Source of the DNA: an uncultured Flavobacteriaceae bacterium
GTDB taxonomy: Bacteria > Bacteroidota > Bacteroidia > Flavobacteriales > Flavobacteriaceae
Assembly (NCBI GenBank): GCA_938092005.1
Contig: CALKOU010000001.1
Span: 1-64,000, forward strand
Direction of reading: 5' to 3'
Length of the DNA: 64,000 nt
Shown here: positions 17,706-26,449 of the stretch, piece after piece
Layout of the letters: each line of letters opens with the position of its first letter
How positions within the stretch are numbered: the stretch's first letter is position 1
Translations under genes and position numbers: made by a program
The notes under the pieces: model-generated
What the model was told of the DNA's origin: nothing
Database searches by the model: none
The model's input: only the letters and a program-made list of their open reading frames with translations

Positions 17706-17889
17706 TTTAAACTTATATTTAAAACAAAAATACATTTATTTTGATAAACATTTTAATTCATAAAATAAATGCACAAGAATAATTAGAATATTGCATCATA
17801 CTAAGATTGTTAACAATACGTGGATAATAAGCCTTAGTACTAAAACACGACACATGCATAATGCAGTTAACTTTAATAAAAATTTTAAC

Positions 17890-18306
17890 ATGAACGACCG
17901 TCACAACGACTTGCTTCGAATCCGTCCAGAAATAAAGAAGCATCAAACGTTTGCTAATATGTCGGACGAAGAACGCTTTCAAAACAACACCTTACGCCCT
18001 GTTCTAAAGCTGCAAAACCCGTTGCTTATTGCTGCGTTTATCAATTATGCCAACAAACACAAAGGTGTTTTTTACACATTGTCGCTTGAGAAACGCATGC
18101 AGTACATTGAAACAGCGATTGGTAAGGATCAAAAGTTTCGCAATGCTGTTAAGGGCATGCTTATTGGGCAATTTACGGTGGAAGAATACAAGCACTACAT
18201 TCAAAATTCTTCTAAACTAAACAAACGTATGATGAATTTGGTGATTGTACGTTTACAAGATCAGGTACAGTTGTTGGTTAACGAGACCGTTTCCAAAGCA
18301 GTTTAG
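17890..18306 (+). CDS. conserved flavobacterial protein of unknown function
   Basis: A 138-residue product from the ATG at 17890 (MNDRHNDLLRIRPEIKK); the open frame extends 33 codons further up without a plausible start. It is helical and charged, with conserved-looking blocks ERFQNNTLRPVLKLQNPLLI, GMLIGQFTVEEYKHYI and LNKRMMNLVI. I recognise it as a protein widespread in Flavobacteriaceae that databases sometimes call glyoxalase, although no glyoxalase motif is visible. The role is unknown. A CBS-domain gene follows after 41 bases. Confidence 0.75.
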   Translation: MNDRHNDLLRIRPEIKKHQTFANMSDEERFQNNTLRPVLKLQNPLLIAAFINYANKHKGVFYTLSLEKRMQYIETAIGKDQKFRNAVKGMLIGQFTVEEYKHYIQNSSKLNKRMMNLVIVRLQDQVQLLVNETVSKAV

Positions 18307-18347
18307 TCCATTTTTTGTATATTTAGGGGAACCTTTAATCTTACATT

Positions 18348-18770
18348 ATGAAAAAGCGTGAATCTGTACGCCATATTATGGCAACGAACCCTGTAGTATT
18401 ACACCTTAACGATGGCTTAGGAGAAGCTGAAAAACTCTTTAAAGAACATCGTGTGCGTCACTTGCCCGTAGTATCGGGATCTAAAATTGTGGGAATCCTT
18501 AGCATGACCGACTTGGCACGTATCAGTTTTGTAGACAGCTACGATCCGCATGATTTTACGATAGACACCTCTGTGTATTCGCTGTTTACCTTAGAGCAAA
18601 TTATGGTACGTAATCCTAAGTCCATTCCCGATACCACCACTATTAAAGAAGTGGGCAAAATCTTTTTGAATGCCGAGTTCCATGCCCTACCCGTTGTTGA
18701 CAAACATAACAACCTACAAGGTATAGTAACCACCACCGATTTGATACAATATTTGGTGGAGATGTATTAG
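18348..18770 (+). CDS. tandem CBS-domain protein
   Basis: A 140-residue protein made only of two CBS domains: residues about 8-65 (VRHIMATNPVVLHLNDGLGE, HRVRHLPVVSGSKIVGILSM TDLAR) and about 80-138 (LEQIMVRNPKSIPDTTTI, FHALPVVDKHNNLQGIVTTT DLIQYL). Such stand-alone pairs bind adenine nucleotides and regulate a partner. The partner is not evident from the neighbourhood. Confidence 0.92.
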   Translation: MKKRESVRHIMATNPVVLHLNDGLGEAEKLFKEHRVRHLPVVSGSKIVGILSMTDLARISFVDSYDPHDFTIDTSVYSLFTLEQIMVRNPKSIPDTTTIKEVGKIFLNAEFHALPVVDKHNNLQGIVTTTDLIQYLVEMY

Positions 18771-18812
18771 GATACGCATTAAAGCATTTTTTCATATATT
18801 TATATTCGAATT

Positions 18813-18881
18813 GACCCCAAATCAGTTCTTTAGTGCCAATTAACCTGCTTAATTTCAGTTTTTTAGTGCCGGTTTGGGGGT
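18813..18881 (+). repeat. small element with inverted ends and an internal 15-base direct repeat
   Basis: ACCCCAAA at 18814-18821 is mirrored by TTTGGGGGT at 18873-18881. Between them CAGTTCTTTAGTGCC (18823-18837) recurs as CAGTTTTTTAGTGCC (18856-18870), one mismatch, 33 bases apart. It lies at the left edge of the stretch of broken restriction-type genes and could be an insertion scar or a structured RNA. Confidence 0.4.
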
Positions 18882-18907
18882 TTTAGTAAACCTAATGCAA
18901 TATATCA

Positions 18908-19177
18908 ATGGCCTCCCTGAACGCCAACAGCAACCTACATAAGGCAAAAAATGCCAAAAAAGACGAGTTCTATACCCAGTTAGAGGATATCGAAAAAGAA
19001 CTACGGCACTATGCAAGCCATTTTAAAAATAAGGTGGTGTATTGCAACTGCGATGATCCGCGTATCAGTAATTTCTTCCGCTACTTTGCACACAATTTTG
19101 AACGACTGGGGCTTAAAAAACTGATTACAACTTGTTATCAAAATCAAAACAAACGCTTAGCGCATGGGAGGGAATAA
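18908..19177 (+). pseudogene. N-terminal remnant of an EcoRI-like adenine methyltransferase
   Basis: The 89 residues begin ANSNLHKAKNAKKDEFYTQL and contain VVYCNCDDPRISNFFRYFAH then GLKKLITTCYQNQN. This is the start of the EcoRI-type adenine-specific methyltransferase family, whose members are several times longer and carry the catalytic motif further downstream. Here similarity ends after about 80 residues and the frame stops at 19177, inside the next gene. No methyltransferase activity is expected. Confidence 0.72.
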
Positions 19178-19733
19178 GACTTTTCAATTGGACCAAGGTG
19201 GTTTGGAAACGCTTTTGGTTAGGGTTCGTCGGAAAAAGGTGCTGTTGGATCATCATGTAGCGGAATTGTATGGTGTGCCTACGCGTGAGGTTAATCGTGC
19301 GGTAAAAAACAATCCAGAAAAGTTTCTAAAAAGCTATGTTATAGAATTGAATAACAATGAGTTACAGCGTTTGCGGTGGAAATTTTCCACCGCAAATACC
19401 TCCAAAAGAAGAACCCCGCCCAAGGCATTTACCGAAAAAGGGCTGTATATGTTGGCAACCATTCTTAAATCAAAACAAGCCACCAAAGCCACATTACAAA
19501 TTGTGGAAACCTTTGCCAAAGTGCGTGAATTTGGCAAAGTAGCCAAGTCTCTCGCAGTAGAAAAAGACAAGACCAAACAGCAAAGTCTTATCAATAAAAG
19601 TGGAAAACTTATCGGGGATATTTTAAATAACGAATTCGCTAAAGATACTACGAGTGAAACCACCATAGAACTCAACCTAGCCATGATCAAAATCAAGCAT
19701 ACCATCAAAAAAGAAAACAAGCATGAAAATTAA
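19164..19733 (+). CDS. ORF6N-domain DNA-binding protein
   Basis: A 189-residue protein. The ORF6N domain spans about residues 12-105: VRRKKVLLDHHVAELYGVPT, REVNRAVKNNPEKF, and AFTEKGLYMLATIL. A helical tail follows. These proteins come from phage and mobile DNA and are probably regulators. The gene overlaps the truncated methyltransferase (14 bases) and the DUF262 remnant (11 bases). Codons for LRWKFSTAN contain a perfect 27-base palindromic stretch (19370-19396). It looks intact, but its neighbours are broken. Confidence 0.82.
   Translation: MGGNKTFQLDQGGLETLLVRVRRKKVLLDHHVAELYGVPTREVNRAVKNNPEKFLKSYVIELNNNELQRLRWKFSTANTSKRRTPPKAFTEKGLYMLATILKSKQATKATLQIVETFAKVREFGKVAKSLAVEKDKTKQQSLINKSGKLIGDILNNEFAKDTTSETTIELNLAMIKIKHTIKKENKHEN
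19370..19396. repeat. 13-base perfect inverted repeat within the ORF6N gene
   Basis: Arms TTTGCGGTGGAAA and TTTCCACCGCAAA are separated by one T, inside the coding frame. The arms are richer in G+C than the surroundings. Confidence 0.6.
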
Positions 19734-20010
19734 ATTACATGAGATCAGCATCGCTGAACTTACCAACGGCTACGTGGACAATAACGAAAGTGGTGTGCGT
19801 GGATATGACGGAAAATTGGACATACGTCCCCCCTATCAGCGTGAGTTTATCTATGACGATGCGCAACGCAATGCGGTAATTGAAACGATTTTTAAAGGTT
19901 TTCCACTGAATGCGATGTATTGGGGGCTGTGCGTGACGATGGCAACTATGAAATCATTGATGGACAACAGCGCACCTGCTGGCGTGAGGATCCTCTCTCG
20001 TGCCAATTAA
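19723..20010 (+). pseudogene. truncated, frameshifted DUF262 (GmrSD-like) gene
   Basis: The first 66 residues (MKIKLHEISIAELTNGYVDN, LDIRPPYQREFIYDDAQRNA, VIETIFKGFPLNAMYW) match the start of DUF262 proteins, the N-terminal NTPase/nuclease-sensor part of GmrSD-type type IV restriction systems. At TGGGGG (19921-19926) the frame slips. Reading on in the shifted frame gives AVRDDGNYEIIDGQQRT, including the family DGQQR motif. Similarity then stops where a copy of the dispersed repeat begins at 19977. The rest of the gene is absent. Confidence 0.75.
19977..20007 (+). repeat. copy 2 of the dispersed hairpin repeat, at the break in the DUF262 gene
   Basis: GCTGGCGTGAGGATCC followed by a CTCTCGTGCCAA end. 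The arms GGCGTGAG and CTCGTGCC can pair with wobble. The core matches copies near 54.47 and 55.10 kb at almost every base. The repeat starts immediately after the last recognisable DUF262 codons. Confidence 0.6.
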
Positions 20011-20028
20011 CCCCAAAAATCTATACTT

Positions 20029-20451
20029 ATGAAAACTATAGCAGCTACTGAACAATTTGACTACAAAAACAATTCTTATGTTATTGATTTAGTACAACAT
20101 GAAGATCACTTCTACACTGTTGAAATCATACAAAGTAAATCAATAAAATCAAGCATAGAGCAAAGTAGGATTGTTATTAACCCGGCAGTGTTGTCACGGT
20201 TTATTAAAGTATTACAGAACTTCAATGCGAAATCGTTACTCAACCCAAATTATTATAAAAAGCATTTGTCGGCTTTAGATGAAAAGCATATTCAAGAAAG
20301 CTATTTAAAAGGGGTTAGCATTAAAAATTTAGCAATACAGTTTGACCAAAGTGTAGAGCTAATTGAAATGGTTTTATGCAATAATGGCATTGTTATAGCT
20401 GAAAACAAACCACCAAGGTATTGGCGTAAACCGTATAGAAGAAAAAAATAA
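20029..20451 (+). CDS. protein of unknown function
   Basis: The product is 140 residues. The N-terminal half is predicted beta-rich (FDYKNNSYVIDLVQHEDHFYTVEIIQ). The C-terminal half contains an HTH-like stretch IQESYLKGVSIKNLAIQFDQSVELIEMVL, similar in layout to a resolvase or sigma-type HTH, and ends in a basic tail (RYWRKPYRRKK). A DNA-binding role is possible. It lies among gene remnants and has no evident partner. Confidence 0.55.
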   Translation: MKTIAATEQFDYKNNSYVIDLVQHEDHFYTVEIIQSKSIKSSIEQSRIVINPAVLSRFIKVLQNFNAKSLLNPNYYKKHLSALDEKHIQESYLKGVSIKNLAIQFDQSVELIEMVLCNNGIVIAENKPPRYWRKPYRRKK

Positions 20452-20479
20452 TCTAAAGCTTAACCACCCCACTGGCACG

Positions 20480-20632
20480 ATGCTGCCTGTCGCCCGCCTG
20501 AACGGAACGGAAAAGATATACAAGACTTTGTCATTTATTAATTTGTGTAATTTTTGCACATACAACGTCAGCAACAGCCGTGAACAGTACAATTTCACGG
20601 AAATGGGCTGGCGTTGTTATTTTAGGCTGTAA
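20480..20632 (+). pseudogene. 50-codon open frame, probable 3' remnant of a lost gene
   Basis: ATG at 20480 to TAA at 20630-20632. The last part, NSREQYNFTEMGWRCYFRL, looks like a genuine protein end. The first codons overlap a C/G-rich patch related to the REP-like sequence at 54.53 kb. No family was recognised. The rest of the 185-base gap shows nothing else. Confidence 0.3.
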
Positions 20633-20636
20633 AAAA

Positions 20637-21305
20637 TTAAACCAAACTTTCCCCATCAGCATTGGTCGTCAGTACGGCACTCATATAGTCTAAAAAGGGG
20701 CGCACGGCTTGTAGGGCAGCGTCTAAGCGGTCCATAAAGTCGGGTTGGGTGCTCTCCTCCATAGTAAAGCGTTTGCTAAAAATATGCTGCTTAAAACGCA
20801 GTAAGTCAATATGTGGGTGGTCTATGGGGTAGCCTTTGGGAGCCGTTTTTACGGCATTTCCTTCGAGATTGCCCCAAATGCGTTTAAAATCAGGTTCGTT
20901 AATAAGCGTACGGTATTCGTCGCCGTCAAGGTCAATTTCTTGTCGGATACGCTTAAGGTCTGCTGGGTTGGGATCCCAAAAACCACACGCCAAAAAAACA
21001 TCGTTGGGTTTTAGGTGCAAGTAATAACCACCTCGTAATTCTGGTTTAGTGCGGTGCCAGGTGAGGCCAAAATGCGTTTTATAGGGTGTTTTATTTTTTG
21101 AAAATCGCACATCACGATACACACGAAACAACTTAAAACGGTCAACGCTATCGTGTTGGTTGAGTTGCTCCTTTAGGGCTTCACCAAATTGTTTTACTTC
21201 TGCTTCAAGTGCCTTAAATTCGGGTTTATGTATCTCAAACCACTCCCGGTTGTTGTTTTGCTCCAGTTTTCTAAAAAACGAAAAAATATCTTTACGTAAT
21301 TGCAT
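20637..21305 (-). CDS. DUF2461-domain protein
   Basis: A 222-residue protein of the TIGR02453/DUF2461 family: FSFFRKLEQNNNREWFEIHK, FKLFRVYRDVRFSKNKTPYK, HFGLTWHRTKPELRGGYYLH and ACGFWDPNPADLKRIRQEID are the typical blocks in order. The family is common in bacteria and fungi. Its biochemical function is unknown. Confidence 0.88.
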   Translation of the reverse strand: MQLRKDIFSFFRKLEQNNNREWFEIHKPEFKALEAEVKQFGEALKEQLNQHDSVDRFKLFRVYRDVRFSKNKTPYKTHFGLTWHRTKPELRGGYYLHLKPNDVFLACGFWDPNPADLKRIRQEIDLDGDEYRTLINEPDFKRIWGNLEGNAVKTAPKGYPIDHPHIDLLRFKQHIFSKRFTMEESTQPDFMDRLDAALQAVRPFLDYMSAVLTTNADGESLV

Positions 21306-21342
21306 GTCTTAAAATTCACATTCAAATTTACTTCCCACAACT

Positions 21343-21389
21343 CCCTACTGCCTAATATACTATTGCCTAATCCTTACTTCCTACACAAC
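21343..21389. repeat. intergenic C/T/A tract of CTACTGCCTAAT-type units (tract 1)
   Basis: Degenerate units CCTACTGCCTAAT, TATTGCCTAATCC and TACTTCCTAC run up to the stop codon of the M61 gene. Similar tracts are at 23586-23632 and 24336-24387. Confidence 0.45.
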
Positions 21390-23294
21390 CTACTTACCAT
21401 ATAACCAAGCATTACGTAAGGCTATTTGTGTGGGTGTGGCGTTGTCCATTGCCGTGATTCCTTTTGCTGGTGCAACGGCTACTCCAACAGTTCCACGAAG
21501 TGTTTTAGGCGTACCTGCACGCGCTACTTCAAACGTTACCTCTTGATCGGGTTTCCAATCAAACGAAACCCCAAACAACATATTCAAAGCACCCATATTT
21601 TCTTGTGTAAGCGCAGGGATTTCTGCACCGTTAAACACACGCAACACATCGCCTTCTTGAAAGCCAATTTCACTAAGGCGGTTGTTTAGTCCCGTTACGA
21701 CCAAATCCATGGTTCCAGCTTCGTTGGGTTGCGGCGCAATAAAGGGTTGTTGTGGTGTAGTCATGATAATGCTCGGTAGTTTTTGGTCTGTGTCTGAAAT
21801 GGTTATCCCAGCTTTTTCCAGAAAAGTGGTGTATGGAATGGGAGTTTTACCCTGCACATAGGTGTTAAAAAAGGTGCCAACTTCCGGATAGGTCATCGCT
21901 ACTATTTCATCAAAGAGTTCAGAATCGGTAAAGGGTGTAGCTACTCCGTACTTTTTAGCCAAAGCTTGCATCACATCCAAAAAGCCACGGGCTCCCCCAC
22001 TCTGCTCTCGAATGATAATGTCTAAACACATATTAATCAACGCTCCTTTTTGATATACGTTACCATAGTTGTCAGCATAAGGCTCGTCAACGATGTTGGT
22101 ACTCATTTCCGTAAACGGCAAGGTGTCGTCATACCGTTTAGATCGAGAAATCTTTTCCGACATACGACTATAGAAATTGGCTTCATCAATAAGCCCTTGT
22201 TGTATTTGAAACAAGTTTGCAAAATACTCCGTAGTACCCTCATACATCCACAAGTGTTGCGACATTACCCCTTCGTTATAGTTGAAATAATGCACTTGTT
22301 CTGAATGTACATTTAGCGGGGTTAGCGTATGGAAAAACTCATGTGATACCACATCTACCAAATACTCTTTTAAAGATTCGGCATCAATTCCTTCGTAAAA
22401 CACAACCGTTGTAGACGTGTGATGTTCCAACGCTCCTTGCATACCGCCGTAGTGTTGCAATTCTTCCATGGTCATCAACAACAACAATATGTCATAGCTT
22501 TTGGTGGCATTAGCATCGCCTAAAAAGCGTTTCTGCGCTTGCATCATTTCTTCTAACGTTTCTTTAAAATCAGCAGCCTTGTGGGTGCCCGTAGGCGAAT
22601 AAACCGCAAAATTTACTTCAATGTCCTCTAGTGAAAAAGAAACGCTATCATCGTTGGTATACAGAATAGGATCATCAATAATATTAAAATAACGACCTGC
22701 CCTAAATACATCTTGTGTAGCGGTATGGCTAATACGCTCCATAGAAGAAAACGGAACCAAATCTGAGGGAGAGTCAATCGTGACATGATACGCCCATTCT
22801 TTTCCGCCCTTAAAATAGCCTACCATACCGTGCAGGTTTAGTAAGAACACTTCGTCTTTTTCAATTTTTGTACCGCCCATCGGATACACATCACTGCCTT
22901 CATCACCATCAAATGTATCATCAACGGTGTAGGTTATGCGATCCAATTTTTTACCATTAGCAATGGTCCAAGTATTGGTTTCGTTACGCACCACTTCTAA
23001 CGGTTGATTGTTTTTATCAAATGCTTTTACATCAGAAACAAAGCGTCCAAAGTTTGAATATTCATAGGTGCCGGGAATCACACTTGGCATGTAAAATGTG
23101 ACTTCGCCTTTTGGGAACGGACCAGGATTAAGTTCAATTTCCAGTTGGTCGTTTGCAACGGAAGTTAAGTCTATATGCGCTTCTATGATATTGCTTTTTT
23201 TGGTTAAGGCATTTTGAAGCCCTCCACAACTTTGTAACAATAACGCAATGAATAAAAGAAGTAAGAAACGGTATTTTGATAAAGAATATAGCAT
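21390..23294 (-). CDS. M61-family metallopeptidase lipoprotein with PDZ domain
   Basis: A 634-residue protein with signal FLLLLFIALLLQSC (lipidation Cys at 23). The zinc site HEFFH is in VSHEFFHTLTPLNVHSEQ near residue 320, and the third-ligand region follows in LWMYEGTTEYFANLF. A PDZ-like domain occupies about residues 535-610 (NNRLSEIGFQEGDVLRVFNG). This is the layout of glycyl aminopeptidase-like M61 enzymes. Expected to act on peptides at the cell envelope. Confidence 0.9.
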   Translation of the reverse strand: MLYSLSKYRFLLLLFIALLLQSCGGLQNALTKKSNIIEAHIDLTSVANDQLEIELNPGPFPKGEVTFYMPSVIPGTYEYSNFGRFVSDVKAFDKNNQPLEVVRNETNTWTIANGKKLDRITYTVDDTFDGDEGSDVYPMGGTKIEKDEVFLLNLHGMVGYFKGGKEWAYHVTIDSPSDLVPFSSMERISHTATQDVFRAGRYFNIIDDPILYTNDDSVSFSLEDIEVNFAVYSPTGTHKAADFKETLEEMMQAQKRFLGDANATKSYDILLLLMTMEELQHYGGMQGALEHHTSTTVVFYEGIDAESLKEYLVDVVSHEFFHTLTPLNVHSEQVHYFNYNEGVMSQHLWMYEGTTEYFANLFQIQQGLIDEANFYSRMSEKISRSKRYDDTLPFTEMSTNIVDEPYADNYGNVYQKGALINMCLDIIIREQSGGARGFLDVMQALAKKYGVATPFTDSELFDEIVAMTYPEVGTFFNTYVQGKTPIPYTTFLEKAGITISDTDQKLPSIIMTTPQQPFIAPQPNEAGTMDLVVTGLNNRLSEIGFQEGDVLRVFNGAEIPALTQENMGALNMLFGVSFDWKPDQEVTFEVARAGTPKTLRGTVGVAVAPAKGITAMDNATPTQIALRNAWLYGK

Positions 23295-23419
23295 GATAAT
23301 AAGTTAAGTTTCAAATGAGCAACATCCAAATATCAGGATGATTGCACTAAAGTACAAAAATCAACTTGTTTTGTGTTTTTTTGAATTGTATACCTTTAGA
23401 ATCTCCAAATATTACAATT

Positions 23420-23578
23420 ATGGTATGGCTACTAATCATTCTTTTTTTCGTGTTTCTGTTCCAAGCAGATAAGGTATTTCCAAGAACATTTTATAAGTAT
23501 CCAATATTCAGTATACTACTTTCAATAATCGTGTTTATTTTCCTCTGCTCAGGTGTAATTGTTTGGCTAACGGAATAA
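23420..23578 (+). CDS. small two-helix membrane protein of unknown function
   Basis: A 52-residue product from the ATG at 23420; the longer frame adds an unlikely 18-residue front. Two hydrophobic helices (WLLIILFFVFLF and FSILLSIIVFIFLCSGVIVW) flank a short loop DKVFPRTFYKYP. It could be a real short membrane protein; there is no family evidence. Confidence 0.45.
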   Translation: MVWLLIILFFVFLFQADKVFPRTFYKYPIFSILLSIIVFIFLCSGVIVWLTE

Positions 23579-23585
23579 CTAAATA

Positions 23586-23632
23586 ACGCCTAGCACTATT
23601 CCCTAATTAACTACTGCCTAATTCCTCTTAAC
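23586..23632. repeat. intergenic C/T/A tract (tract 2)
   Basis: Units such as CCTAGCACTATTCCCTAATT and CTACTGCCTAATTCCTC, related to the tracts at 21.35 and 24.35 kb. Confidence 0.4.
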
Positions 23633-23682
23633 TTAATTAAAAAGTAGCCACTAAGTGAAACTTTTTGTTATATATTTGTAAT

Positions 23683-24027
23683 ATGCACCCTAAAAAGTAC
23701 AGAAGCGTTATCTTCTACAAAACCTATTTTGAAGATTTCTTTGTTGAACAGCAACAAAACGTAAAAGATAAAATTATATGGACTATTGAGCTCATTGAAG
23801 AAATTAAAAAAGTTCCTGTGAAATATTTAAAACATATAACATCAACAGAAGGTCTTTATGAAATAAGAGTACAATTAGCACGTGATGTATTTAGAATATT
23901 TTGCTTTTTTGATAAAGAGAAATTAATTGTCTTAGCAAATGGGTTTCATAAAAAAACACAAAAGACACCAAGAAGAGAAATTAGTAAAGCATTAAAAATT
24001 AAAAAAGAATATGAAAGCAAAAAATAA
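23683..24027 (+). CDS. HigB/RelE-like toxin (phage-derived Gp49-type)
   Basis: A 114-residue protein from the ATG at 23683. SVIFYKTYFEDFFVEQQQNV, then KYLKHITSTEGLYEIRVQLA and VFRIFCFFDKEKLIVLANGF HKKTQKTP are the conserved blocks of the Gp49/HigB family of type II toxins, which cleave mRNA on the ribosome. The reading frame overlaps the downstream antitoxin gene by 17 bases, in the toxin-first order typical of higBA. Confidence 0.88.
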   Translation: MHPKKYRSVIFYKTYFEDFFVEQQQNVKDKIIWTIELIEEIKKVPVKYLKHITSTEGLYEIRVQLARDVFRIFCFFDKEKLIVLANGFHKKTQKTPRREISKALKIKKEYESKK

Positions 24028-24313
24028 TATACAGAATCTTGAACAATTTAAAGACAAGCATTATGGTAAACGTGGAACAGAAAAGCGTGACACATTAGAA
24101 AAAGGATTTGAAAGTTTTAAGCTTGGCAGCTTACTATTTGAAGCAAGAAAGGAAAAGGGAATGACACAGGCCGAACTTGCCGAAAAGGTTGGAACAACAA
24201 AGTCTTACATCTCAAAAATTGAAAATAACGTGAAAGAAGCAAGACTGTCAACTTTACAAAAAATAATTGAACTCGGTCTAGATGGGCAATTAGAACTCTC
24301 AGTAAAATTGTAA
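24011..24313 (+). CDS. XRE-family antitoxin (HigA-like)
   Basis: A 100-residue protein with a clear XRE HTH in its C-terminal part (EARKEKGMTQAELAEKVGTT, KSYISKIENNVKEA). The N-terminal 40 residues are charged. It should neutralise the overlapping upstream toxin and repress the shared promoter. Confidence 0.88.
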   Translation: MKAKNNIQNLEQFKDKHYGKRGTEKRDTLEKGFESFKLGSLLFEARKEKGMTQAELAEKVGTTKSYISKIENNVKEARLSTLQKIIELGLDGQLELSVKL

Positions 24314-24335
24314 TTCTCTTCTATTATCGAAGTGG

Positions 24336-24387
24336 TATTGCCTAATCACTACTACCTACTCACTACTCACTATTGCCTACTGCCTAG
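24336..24387. repeat. intergenic C/T/A tract (tract 3), entering the hisIE stop codon
   Basis: TATTGCCTAATCACTACTAC, then repeats of CTACTCACTA and TTGCCTACTGCCTAGC. The last unit contains the hisIE stop codon (CTA at 24377-24379 on this strand). Confidence 0.45.
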
Positions 24388-24970
24388 CTTCCAACACACC
24401 TACCACGTCTTGAAGTGAAAAGCCTTTGGCTTGAAGTAGAATCAGCCAGTGGAATAATAAATCAGCACTTTCGTTTAAGAACAAATTATCGTCATTATCC
24501 TTAGCCTCAATAACGGTTTCCACCGCTTCTTCACCCACTTTTTGCGAAATCTTGTTAATGCCTTTAGCAAATAGGCTCGCCACATAACTTTTGTCAGTAG
24601 GGTTGTTTTTACGATCGGCAATGGTAGCTTCTAAGGCAGATATAAACCCATAAGAAGGTGTATTCGCCATATTCCAACATGTATCGCTTCCGGTGTGACA
24701 GGTTGGACCTTTTGGGTTTGCTTGTATGAGCAATGCGTCGTTGTCACAATCCACCGCCATAGACACGAATTCCAAAACATGACCACTCTCCTCACCTTTT
24801 GTCCAAAGGCGATTTTTACTACGGCTAAAAAACGTTACATGTTGCGAAGCTTTGGTTTTAGCAACCGCTTCGGCATTCATATAACCTAGCATAAGTACGG
24901 CTTTTGTCTGTGCATCTTGCACAATGGCAGGAACCAGTCCGTCGGGGTGTTTGCTGTAATCTATAGTCAT
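24377..24970 (-). CDS. hisIE: bifunctional phosphoribosyl-AMP cyclohydrolase / phosphoribosyl-ATP diphosphatase
   Basis: The product is 197 residues. The N-terminal HisI domain (about 1-105) has [27 protein letters not shown] and the metal-site run [20 protein letters not shown]. The C-terminal HisE domain (about 108-197) has [20 protein letters not shown] and [13 protein letters not shown]. It carries out the second and third steps of histidine synthesis. Last gene of the operon; its start overlaps the hisF stop by 4 bases. Confidence 0.96.
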   Translation of the reverse strand: MTIDYSKHPDGLVPAIVQDAQTKAVLMLGYMNAEAVAKTKASQHVTFFSRSKNRLWTKGEESGHVLEFVSMAVDCDNDALLIQANPKGPTCHTGSDTCWNMANTPSYGFISALEATIADRKNNPTDKSYVASLFAKGINKISQKVGEEAVETVIEAKDNDDNLFLNESADLLFHWLILLQAKGFSLQDVVGVLEARQ

Positions 24971-25719
24971 CTTACGGGTATTTTGTGTTGACGTAAATAT
25001 GTTTTGAGATCGGGTATGCCGATTTCCTTAAAATGAAATACACTTGCCGCTAAAGCAGCATCGGCATTTCCGTGTGCAAAGGTATCAACAAAATGAGTCA
25101 TATCCCCTGCTCCACCTGAAGCAATGATAGGAACACTGACCGTTTCACTTAATTTTTTTAGGGCTGCATTGGCAAAACCTTGCTTAGTACCATCGTGATC
25201 CATCGATGTAAAGAGCAATTCGCCTGCACCACGATCAACGGCCTCTTTGGCCCATTCAAACAATTTACGATCTGTTGGTAATTTACCACCTACCAAGTGC
25301 ACTACCCATTCGTTTTCTAGTTGTTTGGCGTCTATGGCAACAACAATGCACTGTGTGCCAAACCGTTGTGCAAGTTCACTAATAAGTTCTGGACGGCGTA
25401 CTGCTGAGGAATTGACAGAAACTTTATCTGCTCCATTATCCAATAATATGGCCACATCATCAACTGCGCTAATACCGCCACCTACCGTAAAGGGAATATC
25501 AATAGCACGCGCAACATCACGTACCATTTTGGCTAGTGTTTTACGCTTTTCTTCAGATGCTGATATATCTAAAAAAACCAATTCGTCGGCACCTTCCTGG
25601 GCATAACGTGCTGCCAATTCTACTGGATCGCCAGCATCACGTAACGACACAAAATTGACGCCCTTAACAGTACGTCCGTCTTTGATGTCTAAACAGGGAA
25701 TGATCCGTTTGGTAAGCAT
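24967..25719 (-). CDS. hisF: imidazole glycerol phosphate synthase, cyclase subunit
   Basis: A 250-residue (beta-alpha)8 barrel. [20 protein letters not shown] contains the catalytic Asp11, and IVVAIDAKQ carries the second catalytic Asp near residue 130. [15 protein letters not shown] is a phosphate-binding loop. With HisH it makes imidazole glycerol phosphate and AICAR from PRFAR and glutamine-derived ammonia. One base separates it from the preceding hisA. Confidence 0.97.
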   Translation of the reverse strand: MLTKRIIPCLDIKDGRTVKGVNFVSLRDAGDPVELAARYAQEGADELVFLDISASEEKRKTLAKMVRDVARAIDIPFTVGGGISAVDDVAILLDNGADKVSVNSSAVRRPELISELAQRFGTQCIVVAIDAKQLENEWVVHLVGGKLPTDRKLFEWAKEAVDRGAGELLFTSMDHDGTKQGFANAALKKLSETVSVPIIASGGAGDMTHFVDTFAHGNADAALAASVFHFKEIGIPDLKTYLRQHKIPVR

Positions 25720-25720
25720 A

Positions 25721-26449
25721 TTAGTTTTGTTCCAATTGATAGTTTTCCAATTCCTTTAATGCTATTTTACCTTCGTAAATAGCTTTTCCAATAACGGCTG
25801 CTGAACAACCCAGTTCAGCACATTGGTAAATGTCGTCCATGGTCGTGATGCCCCCAGAAGCAATAAGTGAAATATCAGGCATGGCTGCTATCAGTTCATA
25901 GTACAATTCCAACGAAGGTCCTGCAAGCATGCCATCTTTTGCAACATCGGTGCAAAGCACGTGTTCAAAGCCTTTTTGAGTGTAATTCTTTACAAAATCC
26001 AGCACGTCTATACCAGAATCCTGCTCCCAACCATGTGTAGCAATACGGCGGTCTTTAGCATCGGCACCTAAAATGATTTTTTCTGTACCAAAAGTTTCCA
26101 ACCATTCCAAAACTAATTCGGGGTTACTAACTGCAATGCTTCCTAAGGTCACCATGGATGCGCCACAATCAAAAGCCGTTTGTAAATCAATTTTAGATTT
26201 GATACCGCCTCCAAAATCAACCTGTAACGACGTTTTGGTAGCAATAGCTTCTAAGACCTTACTGTTTACGATATGTTTTGCACGTGCACCGTCTAAATCT
26301 ACTACATGGACATGCGTAAGGCCTGCCCCCTCAAAGGCTTTAGCTACTTCCAATGGCGATTTGCTATACACCTTTTTGGTGTCGTAATCCCCTTTGGTAA
26401 GACGTACACATTGTCCGTTGATGATATCGATAGCAGGAACTAAAATCAT
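25721..26449 (-). CDS. hisA: ProFAR isomerase
   Basis: A 242-residue half-barrel-repeat enzyme related to His[21 protein letters not shown] gives Asp8, and the second acidic residue sits in the [14 protein letters not shown] loop. [13 protein letters not shown] binds phosphate. It opens the ribose ring of ProFAR. The start overlaps the hisH stop by 4 bases. Confidence 0.96.
   Translation of the reverse strand: MILVPAIDIINGQCVRLTKGDYDTKKVYSKSPLEVAKAFEGAGLTHVHVVDLDGARAKHIVNSKVLEAIATKTSLQVDFGGGIKSKIDLQTAFDCGASMVTLGSIAVSNPELVLEWLETFGTEKIILGADAKDRRIATHGWEQDSGIDVLDFVKNYTQKGFEHVLCTDVAKDGMLAGPSLELYYELIAAMPDISLIASGGITTMDDIYQCAELGCSAAVIGKAIYEGKIALKELENYQLEQN

Noticed and set aside
19164-19733. Intact prophage around the ORF6N gene
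   Set aside because: No integrase, capsid, terminase or lysis gene is near. ORF6N alone is not enough.
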